Source: Leptospiraceae bacterium
GTDB taxonomy: Bacteria; Spirochaetota; Leptospiria; Turneriellales; Turneriellaceae
Reading direction: 5' to 3'
Length of the DNA stretch: 13,339 bases
NCBI GenBank assembly: GCA_016788945.1
Contig: JAEUSA010000433.1
Coordinates: forward strand, 1 to 13,339
Made by a program: the position numbers and the translations under genes. The notes under the pieces were generated by a model. That model was not told the DNA's origin, did no database searches, and was given only the letters and a program-made list of their open reading frames with translations. Of this stretch, positions 6,995 to 13,339 are shown in pieces; the stretch's first letter is position 1; each line of letters opens with the position of its first letter.

Positions 6995-7894
6995 TCAACG
7001 ACGGAAAAGACCGAACAGTCTGCGGTTGTTGGCGACGCCGCGAATATCGTGCATATGCGCGTTGGCCGCTTCGTAACCCATTTGCATAAAGTCATCCGCC
7101 GCGGAATAATCGGCCCAATGGAAATTTCCTTTGATCGGCTTAATCACGAGGCTTGCCCGCTCGAGCTGCACGTTGCGCCGGTGTTCAGAGGCGATCTCTT
7201 CGGTCTTCAGCATCACATCGAACCCGCTTTTCGGCAGCGAGTCGGGCAATTTTTCGTCGGAAACATCAAATACCACAACACGCTCGGCACCGACACGAGC
7301 GGCCGTTTCGACCCCCAACTTATCGAGTACACCGCCATCGACATACCACTCCGAGCCGATTTTTTCAGGAGGGAAAATCAACGGCATCGACGCGGAAGCA
7401 CATACGGCGGGCCGCAGGCGATCAGCCCCGCGAAAGACCCGCAACTCGCCGTTGCGGATATTCACGGCAGCAGTGGCAAAGGGTATTTCTGCCGAACTCA
7501 TCGCGACGTCGGCAATAAAGGGATGCAGCACGCCATGCACCTCGGCCGCAGTCAGCACACCCGTCGCGGTAAAGATGCGTCGGAGAATATTCGTGCTGGA
7601 AACTATTTTCTGCGCCCGCCGGACAAAACTGCGCGGGGTTTCTTGCTGACTCGAGGTCCAGCTACCAACCACCGAATCGCGGAATGGTTCAAAATTGATA
7701 AGTTGTTTGAGGCGTTTCTCGAGAAAATCCACATCAGGCATAACGGCGTAAACCCCGCCGCAGATCGCCCCCATTGAAATGCCAATCAAATGATCAAAGC
7801 GGATGTCATGCTCTTTGAGCGCGCGTATAGCACCAATATGTGCAAAGCCACGCGCCGCGCCGCCACCGAGATTGAGTGAAATGCTGCCTGCCAT
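6995..7894 (-). CDS. Patatin-like phospholipase, 299 aa
   Basis: A serine lipase/acyl hydrolase of the patatin family, cleaving acyl chains from phospholipids or similar lipids. All key parts are present with the ATG at 7892-7894: oxyanion-hole glycines GGGAARG at 10-16, nucleophile motif GISMG with S40, and the catalytic Asp in DGG at 186-188. The size and the N-terminus beginning directly at the nucleotide-like GGG strand fit the single-domain RssA/YchK-type subgroup, likely cytoplasmic, with no signal peptide. A longer start exists (TTG 7957, 21 more residues), but its extension (rich in K, G and S) is unlike the family and overlaps the divergent signal-peptidase gene. The reductase gene follows on the same strand, so a shared lipid-modifying role is possible but unproven. 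Confidence 0.9.
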   Translation of the reverse strand: MAGSISLNLGGGAARGFAHIGAIRALKEHDIRFDHLIGISMGAICGGVYAVMPDVDFLEKRLKQLINFEPFRDSVVGSWTSSQQETPRSFVRRAQKIVSSTNILRRIFTATGVLTAAEVHGVLHPFIADVAMSSAEIPFATAAVNIRNGELRVFRGADRLRPAVCASASMPLIFPPEKIGSEWYVDGGVLDKLGVETAARVGAERVVVFDVSDEKLPDSLPKSGFDVMLKTEEIASEHRRNVQLERASLVIKPIKGNFHWADYSAADDFMQMGYEAANAHMHDIRGVANNRRLFGLFRR

Positions 7895-7946
7895 TGCTAA
7901 TTGCTTAAGGTTTGACGCTGCCGACGGCTTTTCGCCTTTCCCGTTT
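7895..7946. promoter_or_regulatory. Short divergent gap between patatin and signal-peptidase genes
   Basis: With the chosen starts, only 52 nt separate the two divergent genes, and with the alternative ATG at 7881 for the peptidase the genes would overlap. The only -35-like hexamer is TTGACG at 7912-7917, with no convincing -10 box at 16-18 nt. Neither start has a strong ribosome site. Promoters probably lie partly inside the opposite coding region or the messages are leaderless. Confidence 0.35.
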
Positions 7947-8489
7947 GTGATTCGCAAAGCCGAATACTACCGGGCTTCGGGTAAACATAGTAACCAGAGA
8001 TTCCGCCGTTTTTTCCTCGCCGTCGTTCTGGTTTTGTGTGCGGCATTCGTGCTCCAATTAATTTTTCGCCAGCTGTTTTTTTATCCGCTGAAAATCAACG
8101 GCGACAGTATGGCTCCGGAAATCCAGTCTGGAGATAAACGCTATTTCATCTATCCAAAACTGACTACCGTCGGCGCAGGCGACATAGTACTCGTGCAGGC
8201 CAAAAATGCACCGGTACAATATCTATGTAGAATCGTTGCGCTCGACGGCGACAAAGTTCTCGTCCAAGCAGGCCAATTGATTATCAATGGCAAAACCACT
8301 CGCGAACTCAATTCGCTGCTTGAGATACCTGAAGACCGAGGTTATACCATGGCTGAAGTTGAGGTGCGGCCCAACCACTTCTTCTGCCTCAATGACAATG
8401 CACAGAACACGGCTGATTCACGCGTACATGGGGCATTCGAGCGCGCACAAATTGTGGCGAAACTCTTCAGGCCGCGGTTGTTTTTCTGA
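7947..8489 (+). CDS. Signal peptidase I (S26) homologue lacking the catalytic lysine
   Basis: Type I signal peptidases remove signal peptides at the outer face of the inner membrane with a Ser-Lys dyad. Here one transmembrane helix (about 23-44) is followed by the nucleophile box NGDSMAPEIQSGD with S54, a GDIVLV strand at 79-84, the box that normally reads YIKRVIGLPGD, and the final box NDNAQNTADSR at 149-159 (usually GDN..S.DSR). In the third box the sequence is YLCRIVALDGD (92-102): the Lys (K145/K146 in E. coli LepB) is replaced by C94 and G-L-P by A-L-D. It may thus be inactive, a non-canonical Ser/Cys enzyme, or active on unusual substrates. Start: GTG 7947 gives a compact 180-aa protein; ATG 7881, with a GAG before it, is a rival adding 22 residues antisense to the patatin start. 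Its stop overlaps the next ATG by 1 nt. Confidence 0.85.
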   Translation: MIRKAEYYRASGKHSNQRFRRFFLAVVLVLCAAFVLQLIFRQLFFYPLKINGDSMAPEIQSGDKRYFIYPKLTTVGAGDIVLVQAKNAPVQYLCRIVALDGDKVLVQAGQLIINGKTTRELNSLLEIPEDRGYTMAEVEVRPNHFFCLNDNAQNTADSRVHGAFERAQIVAKLFRPRLFF

Positions 8490-9418
8490 TGCGGCAAGGT
8501 GATCCGTCGACCGAGGCTGAACTCAATGCTCGTTTTCGCACCCGCATTTCGCCGCATATCCGAAAACTGATTGCTGAACTCCCCGGCGAAGAAGCCCGAC
8601 GACTGTTATTACAGTTCGAACCCGATGCCCGTGAACTCGGCGAAGTTCCCGGTTATTCGGATGACCCTCTGCACGAAGAAGACAGCGACATTCATCCATT
8701 TCCTGATGTAGTGCGGAAATATGCATCGAAAATTTTGTATCTCACCACGGACGAATGCCCGGTGTATTGCCGATACTGCACCCGCAAACGAAAGACGCTG
8801 CTTTCGCGAGGGCATAAGGCAACGGATCTCCCTCTAATTGCCGATTATTTATCACAGAGACCCGAAATCGGCGAGGTCATATTCTCGGGCGGTGATCCAC
8901 TAATGTTGCCGCAGGCTGATTTGTTGTCGCGAGCAAAATTTTTTCTGCAGTTACCGACGATTCATTTCATGCGCTTTCATACGCGCGCGGTGACAGCCAA
9001 CCCCCGCCTAATCAGTGATGGCTTGTTGAACGGACTCGAGGTTCTGCGCCAAGAGCATCCGCAAAAGAATATTGCTTTCGTGCTTCATGTCAACACCGCA
9101 GCCGAAATCAGCGACGCCGCCCACAACGCCATCGCCGGTTTGCGTAAACTCGGAGTTCCGCTGTATGCGCAGACCGTTCTACTGAGAGGAGTAAACGATT
9201 CTGCTGAAATTCTTTCAGCGCTTTGCACAACTTTACTCGATTGCGGTGTTCAACCTTATTATCTGCACCAGCTCGATCGCGTCACTGGCGCGGCTCATTT
9301 TGAGGTGGGTGAAGAAGCGGGCCGTTCTATCTACCGCCAGCTTGCGCTGACGGTACCGCCATATATGCTACCGCGTTACGTGAAAGATAGCAAACAGGGT
9401 AAATACCCGCTTGTATGA
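8489..9418 (+). CDS. KamA/EpmB-family radical SAM lysine 2,3-aminomutase-like protein
   Basis: A PLP- and SAM-dependent enzyme that moves an amino group from C2 to C3 of lysine, either free (KamA) or on elongation factor P (EpmB). The radical SAM motif CX3CX2C is C90, C94, C97 (CPVYCRYC), followed by RKRK and the SAM-binding GGDP at 134-137. The family phrase HQLDRVTGAAHF (260-271) includes D263, matching a lysine-binding Asp. D300 matches the second KAM lysine-binding Asp, and K305 is the probable PLP lysine in VKDSKQGKYPL. The PLP loop is two residues shorter than the clostridial DxPGGGGK and the chain ends just after it, so the C-terminal extension is missing. 309 aa is shorter than clostridial KAM (about 416) but near the small family members. 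D300 favours a free-lysine enzyme over EpmB. No EF-P or epmA gene is in view. Translationally coupled to the peptidase homologue. Confidence 0.88.
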   Translation: MRQGDPSTEAELNARFRTRISPHIRKLIAELPGEEARRLLLQFEPDARELGEVPGYSDDPLHEEDSDIHPFPDVVRKYASKILYLTTDECPVYCRYCTRKRKTLLSRGHKATDLPLIADYLSQRPEIGEVIFSGGDPLMLPQADLLSRAKFFLQLPTIHFMRFHTRAVTANPRLISDGLLNGLEVLRQEHPQKNIAFVLHVNTAAEISDAAHNAIAGLRKLGVPLYAQTVLLRGVNDSAEILSALCTTLLDCGVQPYYLHQLDRVTGAAHFEVGEEAGRSIYRQLALTVPPYMLPRYVKDSKQGKYPLV

Positions 9419-9425
9419 TTTTTTT
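9397..9425 (+). terminator. Possible short terminator at the end of the kamA-like gene
   Basis: GGGT (9397-9400) and ACCC (9405-9408) form a short stem within the last codons, with a 4-nt AAAT loop, and a run of seven T begins at 9419, about 10 nt after the stem. The stem is only 4 bp and the distance to the T run is a little long, so this is weak. The gene is convergent with the TPR gene and only 5 nt separates them. Confidence 0.3.
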
Positions 9426-11010
9426 ATTCCTGAATTTCAGGCTTCGCAGTGGCATTCTGATTTGTCAATGAACGCAGCCAGCTTTCGAAATCTTTCTCGC
9501 GCCGCAACGGCTCATAGACTTTAAGTTTACGGAAATTGGCAACCAGCTTGTCTTTCGCCTTTGCATTCTTCAGATAAACTGCGGCTTTGCTTTTGACTGA
9601 GCCAAAGTCTCCCATGTGAGCGAGCGCTATCAAGTGCAAATTCATCTGCGAAGGTGTGGGTTTTTTGAGCTTTTCGAATTCGACGACCGCCGAACCGTAT
9701 TCTTTGAGCGCAAACCGCGAGACAGCCCGCCAGCCATAGTAATCAGCATTCGTTTCGAGCGTCGACCTGAACCGCTCCGTTAAATCGAGCACTGCTCGGT
9801 ATTTTTCCGTACGAAACAGCACGCCGATAGCCACAGGAAGATCTGACATCGCGTATGCGGGTAAAGTTGCACTGTTTTCTTCTTCGTCGACCGCGGGTTT
9901 CTCGTAGATTTTCGTCGCGTGAATTGCTGCCTTATCATAGGTTTTCGCGGCTATCCCACGCTTCATTGCCAGCAGATTCAAAAACACCGCGCTCTCTTCT
10001 TTTTTACTGAACTTGCAATATTCTTCATCGTCCTTGCCGTTGGTGACGGCACTCAGACAAAAAACCCGTTTGAGCGATTGCAGAGTTTTTTTCTTCAGTT
10101 CAAGTTCATTCGCCAACCGCCGCGCCGCCTTGGCATGCGTAAACGCCTCAGGATACCGTGCTAGTCCGTAATTCGCTTGCGCCGCATTGTAGCGCAGGTA
10201 GAATTTCATTTGGGGATCTTCGATGTCTTTTTCCAGCGCGGCCGCAAAATAGGTCAGAGCGTCTTGGTACCTGCCCGCTTTGCGCGCGAAATAACCAAGC
10301 TTATAGGCAGCCCCTGCGTCTCCGCCGTCTTCCCATATCTGCCGGTAGACTTCGAGCGCCTCGTTGTTGCGGCGCAGTTTTTCATAGTAACGCGCAATTT
10401 TCCAGCGATACTCTTTCCAACGGGCATCTTGCTGAATTGCCAGCTTATATTCAGCAATGATGCGTTCGATCAATTCGCCGAGATCTTCGGCCGCGTCACC
10501 ATTGGTAATACGCTCGTTATATTCTTTCTCCAGCGCGACTGCCTTGCGAATGTGTTCGTTGCCTTTATAATCGCGGCGACCTTGATAATTTTCTGCCTCG
10601 AAACGAATTTTATCAAAAATCTCGCTCTTTTCGCCCATTTCTTCAAGGCGCTCGATGTTGCGCAGCGCCTCGCCATACAGCTTCGCCTGCCGGCAGAGAA
10701 TAACCAGTTTCCAATAAGCAGCCTTACGAAATTTTTTCTGCATCGGCCGTTCTGCCGCGGCGCGGAAGTAAGGTATACTTTCCGCATATTGACGGCGTGC
10801 TTCCAGAATCAAACCAATATAAAACCGCGGATCCCCCGATTCGTCGCCGTTTTCAATCGCTTGTTCAAAGTGCTTTTTTGCCGTGTCGTGCGCGCCGCGC
10901 GAAAATGCCTTTTCTCCGAGCAGTACTTCTTTACTCTTCGAAAACAGCGGTAAGGTAAACAACAGGATGGTGGCCAACGCCACCGCGGGCGCTTTGATCA
11001 CTCGCGCCAT
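9424..11010 (-). CDS. Secreted TPR-repeat protein, 528 aa
   Basis: The N-terminus has a clear signal peptide (basic MARVIK, hydrophobic core about 9-23, cleavage near LFS-KSK); no lipobox cysteine is seen, so a soluble periplasmic protein is likely. The body is almost wholly helical with tetratricopeptide repeats: an N-terminal pair at about 30-90 (AFSRGAHDTAKKHFEQAI), a central set at about 195-300 (YKLGYFARKAGRYQDALTYF), and a looser C-terminal set around 390-480. TPR arrays act as scaffolds for protein complexes. It is the last gene of the operon with the TolC and MlaC genes and its ATG overlaps the TolC stop by 13 nt, so it probably serves that system, perhaps as a periplasmic assembly factor. 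The substrate or partner cannot be read from the sequence. Confidence 0.85.
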   Translation of the reverse strand: MARVIKAPAVALATILLFTLPLFSKSKEVLLGEKAFSRGAHDTAKKHFEQAIENGDESGDPRFYIGLILEARRQYAESIPYFRAAAERPMQKKFRKAAYWKLVILCRQAKLYGEALRNIERLEEMGEKSEIFDKIRFEAENYQGRRDYKGNEHIRKAVALEKEYNERITNGDAAEDLGELIERIIAEYKLAIQQDARWKEYRWKIARYYEKLRRNNEALEVYRQIWEDGGDAGAAYKLGYFARKAGRYQDALTYFAAALEKDIEDPQMKFYLRYNAAQANYGLARYPEAFTHAKAARRLANELELKKKTLQSLKRVFCLSAVTNGKDDEEYCKFSKKEESAVFLNLLAMKRGIAAKTYDKAAIHATKIYEKPAVDEEENSATLPAYAMSDLPVAIGVLFRTEKYRAVLDLTERFRSTLETNADYYGWRAVSRFALKEYGSAVVEFEKLKKPTPSQMNLHLIALAHMGDFGSVKSKAAVYLKNAKAKDKLVANFRKLKVYEPLRREKDFESWLRSLTNQNATAKPEIQE

Positions 11011-12362
11011 GACTTAAGAGTTCCCTGATCGCCAATTTCCATGGCCAACTTCGCGGCGGCAAGGCAGAGGTTGAATTCGGTTTCGGCGAGCTCCTTTTCA
11101 ACCAACAGCAAGGCTCCGAGTGCCTCAATCAGATCTTTGGCGCTGCCCGTACCGGTCGTATACGCAGTCATTTCCGAGAGCGACCATTTATTTGCTTCTT
11201 TATATTTATTCTGGCTGATCTCCATCTGCGCTTTCTGTTTTTCGTATTCCCACATCGCCATGGCAATCTTCAGCGGAATACCCGTTTCGGCTTCTGCCTG
11301 TTTAGCCCGCATTTTCTCGAGTTCGGCTTCGGCTTTTTGTACTTTGGCTTTTGTATTGCCGAAATCGAGATCCCATTTGGCGCCGAATACTGCAGCAAAA
11401 ATATTGCGATTGAACGGGTCAAAAGCGTATGTGCTCTGCTGATAATCGCGCATACTCGTATAATTCATGTCGGCACGGCCTGCAATAAAGAGCACGGGCA
11501 GATTGCCGCCCTTTTCCATTTCTACCTGATGGCGGCGCGCCTGCATACCTTCAGCCACCGCCTTTAGATCAGGGTTGCTCAGGTGCGCTTCGGCAATGAG
11601 TTTTTCTAAAGCAGTGGCGGATTGCTCAATTTTTGGGAAATCACTTTCGAGCACAAGCAATGATTCCTTTTCACCGAGAAAATGCCCGAGCGCCAACCCC
11701 GCCGTTTTTTTATTCGCGAGCCACTCGGCGTTAAAGCGCTGGAGTTCGAGGTCAAAAAGTTTCAGGCGCGTTAGATCTTTGCGCTGTACCTCGCCCGTTC
11801 CTTTTTTATACAGTTTCTCTGCGCGAGCGAGAACAGTCTTCATTTTTTCGTTAGCATCGTCGAGCACCGATTTCAGACGCTGTAGCAGAATAATCTGCAT
11901 GTAGAGTTGTTTATACTCAAAAATGGTTCGGTTGATCTGGCTCTCATGCAGCAGGCGACCGCCCTCAACGGCGTGCGCCGATGCACGTTTGGCTTCTTTC
12001 ACTCGACCGAAACTGAAAACGGGATAAACCACCTGCAGCTCGCCGTGCACAAAAGGGCCCCATTTTGAAAAGTTATCGGTCGAACGCGTTGCGTCGCCGC
12101 GCACTTCGTAAATCGGCGCCACGTAAGTCAGCAGAGAAAAAGTCGGCAAATCGCTTGCGGCGGCTTCGGTCTGTAGCGCTTCGAAACTCAGCACTTGGGC
12201 CTTTGCTTCGAGTATCTTGGCGTTATTTTTTAAGAGAAGCGTCAGGCCCTCGGCAAAGCGGATAGGTTTCTCGGCAGCCAAGGCACCACCGAACAGAAAA
12301 ACCGCGGGGATGACCGTGAATATGCCGGGGCTATTTCTGATGGATTTTCTGAATGCGTTCAC
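10998..12362 (-). CDS. TolC-family outer-membrane efflux protein, 454 aa
   Basis: TolC-type proteins trimerise into a beta-barrel in the outer membrane continued by a long periplasmic alpha-helical tunnel. Evidence: a signal peptide (SIRNSPGIFTVIPAVFLFGG, cleavage near ALA-AEK), then two similar halves with long coiled-coil helices. The first half carries RFAEGLTLLLKNN, VVYPVFSFGR before the strand, and the KLYKKGTGEVQRKD helical hairpin. The second half has AEAHLSNPDLKAVAEG, the strand region with NIFAAVFGAKWDLDFG, and a final helix with GTGSAKDLIEALGALL. Length is normal. It starts at GTG 12362, inside the end of mlaC (32-nt overlap). No inner-membrane transporter (RND, ABC, MFP) is adjacent; instead it lies between an MlaC-like gene and a TPR gene, so lipid trafficking is at least as likely as drug efflux. 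Confidence 0.9.
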   Translation of the reverse strand: MNAFRKSIRNSPGIFTVIPAVFLFGGALAAEKPIRFAEGLTLLLKNNAKILEAKAQVLSFEALQTEAAASDLPTFSLLTYVAPIYEVRGDATRSTDNFSKWGPFVHGELQVVYPVFSFGRVKEAKRASAHAVEGGRLLHESQINRTIFEYKQLYMQIILLQRLKSVLDDANEKMKTVLARAEKLYKKGTGEVQRKDLTRLKLFDLELQRFNAEWLANKKTAGLALGHFLGEKESLLVLESDFPKIEQSATALEKLIAEAHLSNPDLKAVAEGMQARRHQVEMEKGGNLPVLFIAGRADMNYTSMRDYQQSTYAFDPFNRNIFAAVFGAKWDLDFGNTKAKVQKAEAELEKMRAKQAEAETGIPLKIAMAMWEYEKQKAQMEISQNKYKEANKWSLSEMTAYTTGTGSAKDLIEALGALLLVEKELAETEFNLCLAAAKLAMEIGDQGTLKSWRE

Positions 12363-12963
12363 GTAGCAATTTTACCAGATGTTTGTAGCCTTTCTTATTG
12401 ATGATCGATGAAAACTGATTACGGAAATCGAGAAGTGTCGACGCGTCGTCGATATGCACGTCGTAGAGCTTCAGACTGTCTTCAGAACGATAGAGATAAA
12501 ACTCAACTTTAAAACTCTGTTTACGGTGCGGAACACGCGTGTTGACGACAATCGCTTCTTTATCGAATACTTCATCTGTCTCTGCACGCTCTGAAATAAT
12601 TTCTATCGGAATCTTTCCGGATATCACTTTCTGCGAAGGAATATTGGCTTCGACGACGCGATTCGCCATCAGCTCGTGGAACAAACCGAGAAAATCTTCT
12701 TGCTCTTTCGGCTTAAGTTTCGCAAAATGTTTACCTAACGCGAGCTTACCGATTTCTTTGACATCGAGAATCTGCAGCGCAAGATCGCGTGCGCGGGCAG
12801 AGACATCTTTGCGCTTTTCAGTAGAAAAATCTTCGGCCAGTTCACCGCGCAACTGCTCAAAATTGTTGATAATGTTCTGCATATACTGCAGACCTTCGCC
12901 GGCAAAAACCGGTGCGACAAATAGAAGCCCGACAAAGAACAGAGAGCGAACTTGAAATTTCAC
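12331..12963 (-). CDS. mlaC: MlaC-like periplasmic phospholipid-binding protein, 210 aa
   Basis: MlaC (Ttg2D/PF05494) carries phospholipids through the periplasm between the outer membrane and the MlaFEDB transporter. The open frame runs to 13200, but those codons overlap another small gene and encode no plausible protein; a GTG at 12961-12963 puts a signal peptide first (VRSLFFVGLLFVAPVFA, cleavage at A21-G22). The mature form shows the family order: N-terminal helices, LDVKEIGKLALGKHF, the LKPKEQEDFLGLFHELMANRVVEA helix, then the strands with EVFDKEAIVVNTRV and FKVEFYLY, ending in YDVHIDDASTLLDFRNQFSSIIN. 210 aa equals E. coli MlaC. It starts 4 nt after the stop of a 56-aa membrane protein and overlaps the TolC gene, so it is in the operon. 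No mlaE, mlaF or mlaD gene lies in the window. Confidence 0.87.
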   Translation of the reverse strand: MKFQVRSLFFVGLLFVAPVFAGEGLQYMQNIINNFEQLRGELAEDFSTEKRKDVSARARDLALQILDVKEIGKLALGKHFAKLKPKEQEDFLGLFHELMANRVVEANIPSQKVISGKIPIEIISERAETDEVFDKEAIVVNTRVPHRKQSFKVEFYLYRSEDSLKLYDVHIDDASTLLDFRNQFSSIINKKGYKHLVKLLRERIQKIHQK

Positions 12964-12967
12964 AATT

Positions 12968-13138
12968 TTAGTTTTTCTTGCGGAAGTACGCAACAATAAT
13001 AATAATCGCCAACACGACGAGAACGACCTTGGTAATCTTCCATAGCGTTCCGACAATAAACGGAATGCAGCCATCGGGTAAAAACAGCGCCAAGACAACA
13101 AGCGCGAGAATAAAAAGCAGTGTATTCGGCCTTTGCAT
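12968..13138 (-). CDS. Small two-helix membrane protein, 56 aa
   Basis: Starting at the ATG at 13136-13138, this 56-aa protein consists almost wholly of two hydrophobic segments, at about residues 7-20 (LLFILALVVLALFL) and 36-51 (VVLVVLAIIIIV). They are joined by a segment containing a single Cys and a Pro, and the basic YFRKKN tail suggests the C-terminus lies in the cytoplasm. A longer form (ATG near 13228) is possible but its extra residues are charged, unlike a membrane protein, and would cover a hairpin-rich spacer. A weak GGA-type site lies before the chosen ATG. It is first in the operon, ending 4 nt before the mlaC start, so coupled translation is likely. No family is recognised; it could be a subunit or anchor of the lipid-transport machinery. 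Confidence 0.6.
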   Translation of the reverse strand: MQRPNTLLFILALVVLALFLPDGCIPFIVGTLWKITKVVLVVLAIIIIVAYFRKKN

Positions 13139-13254
13139 TGACGTTTTTCCGGCAAAGCAACGCTTGCCGTCAAGTGAAATCGGGTGCTGCCCTGTTTCAC
13201 TGGCAGATGCCTTGACGCGGCGTCTCAAAGTCGTTTTCCGTCGGTTTGGCTCCG
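13139..13254. promoter_or_regulatory. Divergent intergenic region with inverted repeats
   Basis: The 116 nt between the envelope operon and the next plus-strand gene contain three inverted repeats: a hairpin CGGCAA (13150-13155)/TTGCCG (13164-13169) flanked by outer arms TTGACG (13138-13143) and CGTCAA (13168-13173); a second with GTGAAA (13174-13179)/TTTCAC (13195-13200) continued inward by CGGG/CCC-G with bulges; and a third around 13212-13228 (GACG-CGG-CGTC). TTGACG also recurs at 13212-13217. These could be operators, -35 elements or leader structures. No convincing -10 box is seen. Confidence 0.5.
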
Positions 13255-13339
13255 ATGTACCGATTCCCCCTGATCAGAAAATATGCGTTTATTCTGTGCA
13301 TCGCTTTCATCAGTGCACCGGCTCTGCATGCACAAGTTG
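13255..13339 (+). CDS. 5' end of a secreted protein (partial)
   Basis: An ATG at 13255-13257 opens a frame running off the right edge. The 28 visible residues form a textbook signal peptide: basic start (MYRFPLIRK), hydrophobic core YAFILCIAFIS, and a cleavage motif ALHA before Q27. No lipobox (the only Cys is in the core). It is divergent from the MlaC-TolC operon. The ribosome site is weak. The mature protein cannot be identified. Confidence 0.7.
   Translation, partial: MYRFPLIRKYAFILCIAFISAPALHAQV

Noticed and set aside
7049..7777. Long plus-strand open frames antisense to the patatin gene
   Set aside because: Three overlapping frames are open at once here, typical of shadow frames; the patatin catalytic motifs decide the true strand.
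9429..9441. Palindrome CCTGAATTTCAGG near the end of the TPR gene
   Set aside because: It lies within the coding 3' end; on the minus strand it is followed by A-rich, not T-rich sequence, so it is not a terminator for that gene, and the T run on the plus strand comes before it.
10177..10953. Plus-strand open frame of 258 codons antisense to the TPR gene
   Set aside because: The minus strand has a signal peptide and TPR repeats; the antisense frame lacks a plausible start and domain.
12964..13200. An N-terminal extension of MlaC to 13200
   Set aside because: It would encode residues of unusual composition in front of the signal peptide and overlap the 56-aa membrane protein; the GTG at 12963 puts the signal peptide at the start.

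Overview
The window is a gene-dense stretch of a diderm bacterial chromosome with short intergenic gaps, frequent 4-nt start/stop overlaps and no mobile element, tRNA, rRNA or CRISPR array. Taxon is inferred, not shown. Secreted Mla/TolC-type envelope proteins show an outer membrane. The mix of a bifunctional nuclease with a UVR motif, haem and lipoate synthesis, a KamA-family enzyme and hypotheticals of a leptospiral flavour would fit a Leptospirales spirochaete (Turneriella/Leptonema-like). I could not run a search to confirm this.

Layout. (1) 1-1914, plus strand: the tail of an unknown gene, a 457-aa membrane-anchored protein, and a 157-aa secreted protein, tightly overlapped. (2) 1911-5074, minus strand: an operon reading hemG (protoporphyrinogen oxidase), lipA (lipoyl synthase), then a 309-aa protein with a degenerate GGDEF-like domain. 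(3) 5172-5858, plus: a DUF151 bifunctional-nuclease protein with a C-terminal UVR motif, followed by a hairpin terminator. (4) 5908-7894, minus: a patatin-like phospholipase followed by a soluble 2Fe-2S/FAD/NAD(P)H reductase. (5) about 7947-9418, plus: a signal peptidase I homologue whose catalytic lysine position holds cysteine, coupled by a TGATG overlap to a KamA/EpmB-family radical SAM aminomutase. (6) 9424-13138, minus: an envelope operon reading a 56-aa two-helix membrane protein, MlaC-like phospholipid-binding protein, TolC-family outer-membrane protein, secreted TPR protein. (7) From 13255, plus: the start of a secreted protein, separated from (6) by a 116-nt region full of inverted repeats.

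How the genes relate. Block 6 looks like one functional unit: a periplasmic lipid carrier, an outer-membrane channel protein and a periplasmic TPR scaffold made from one transcript. Block 2 joins two iron- or oxygen-linked cofactor pathways (haem, lipoate) with a possible sensory/regulatory protein. Block 5 couples two enzymes with no obvious shared pathway. The most unusual points are the K-to-C change in the signal peptidase homologue, the gapless but motif-less GGDEF-like domain next to lipA, and the mlaC-tolC-TPR unit without visible mlaEFD genes.
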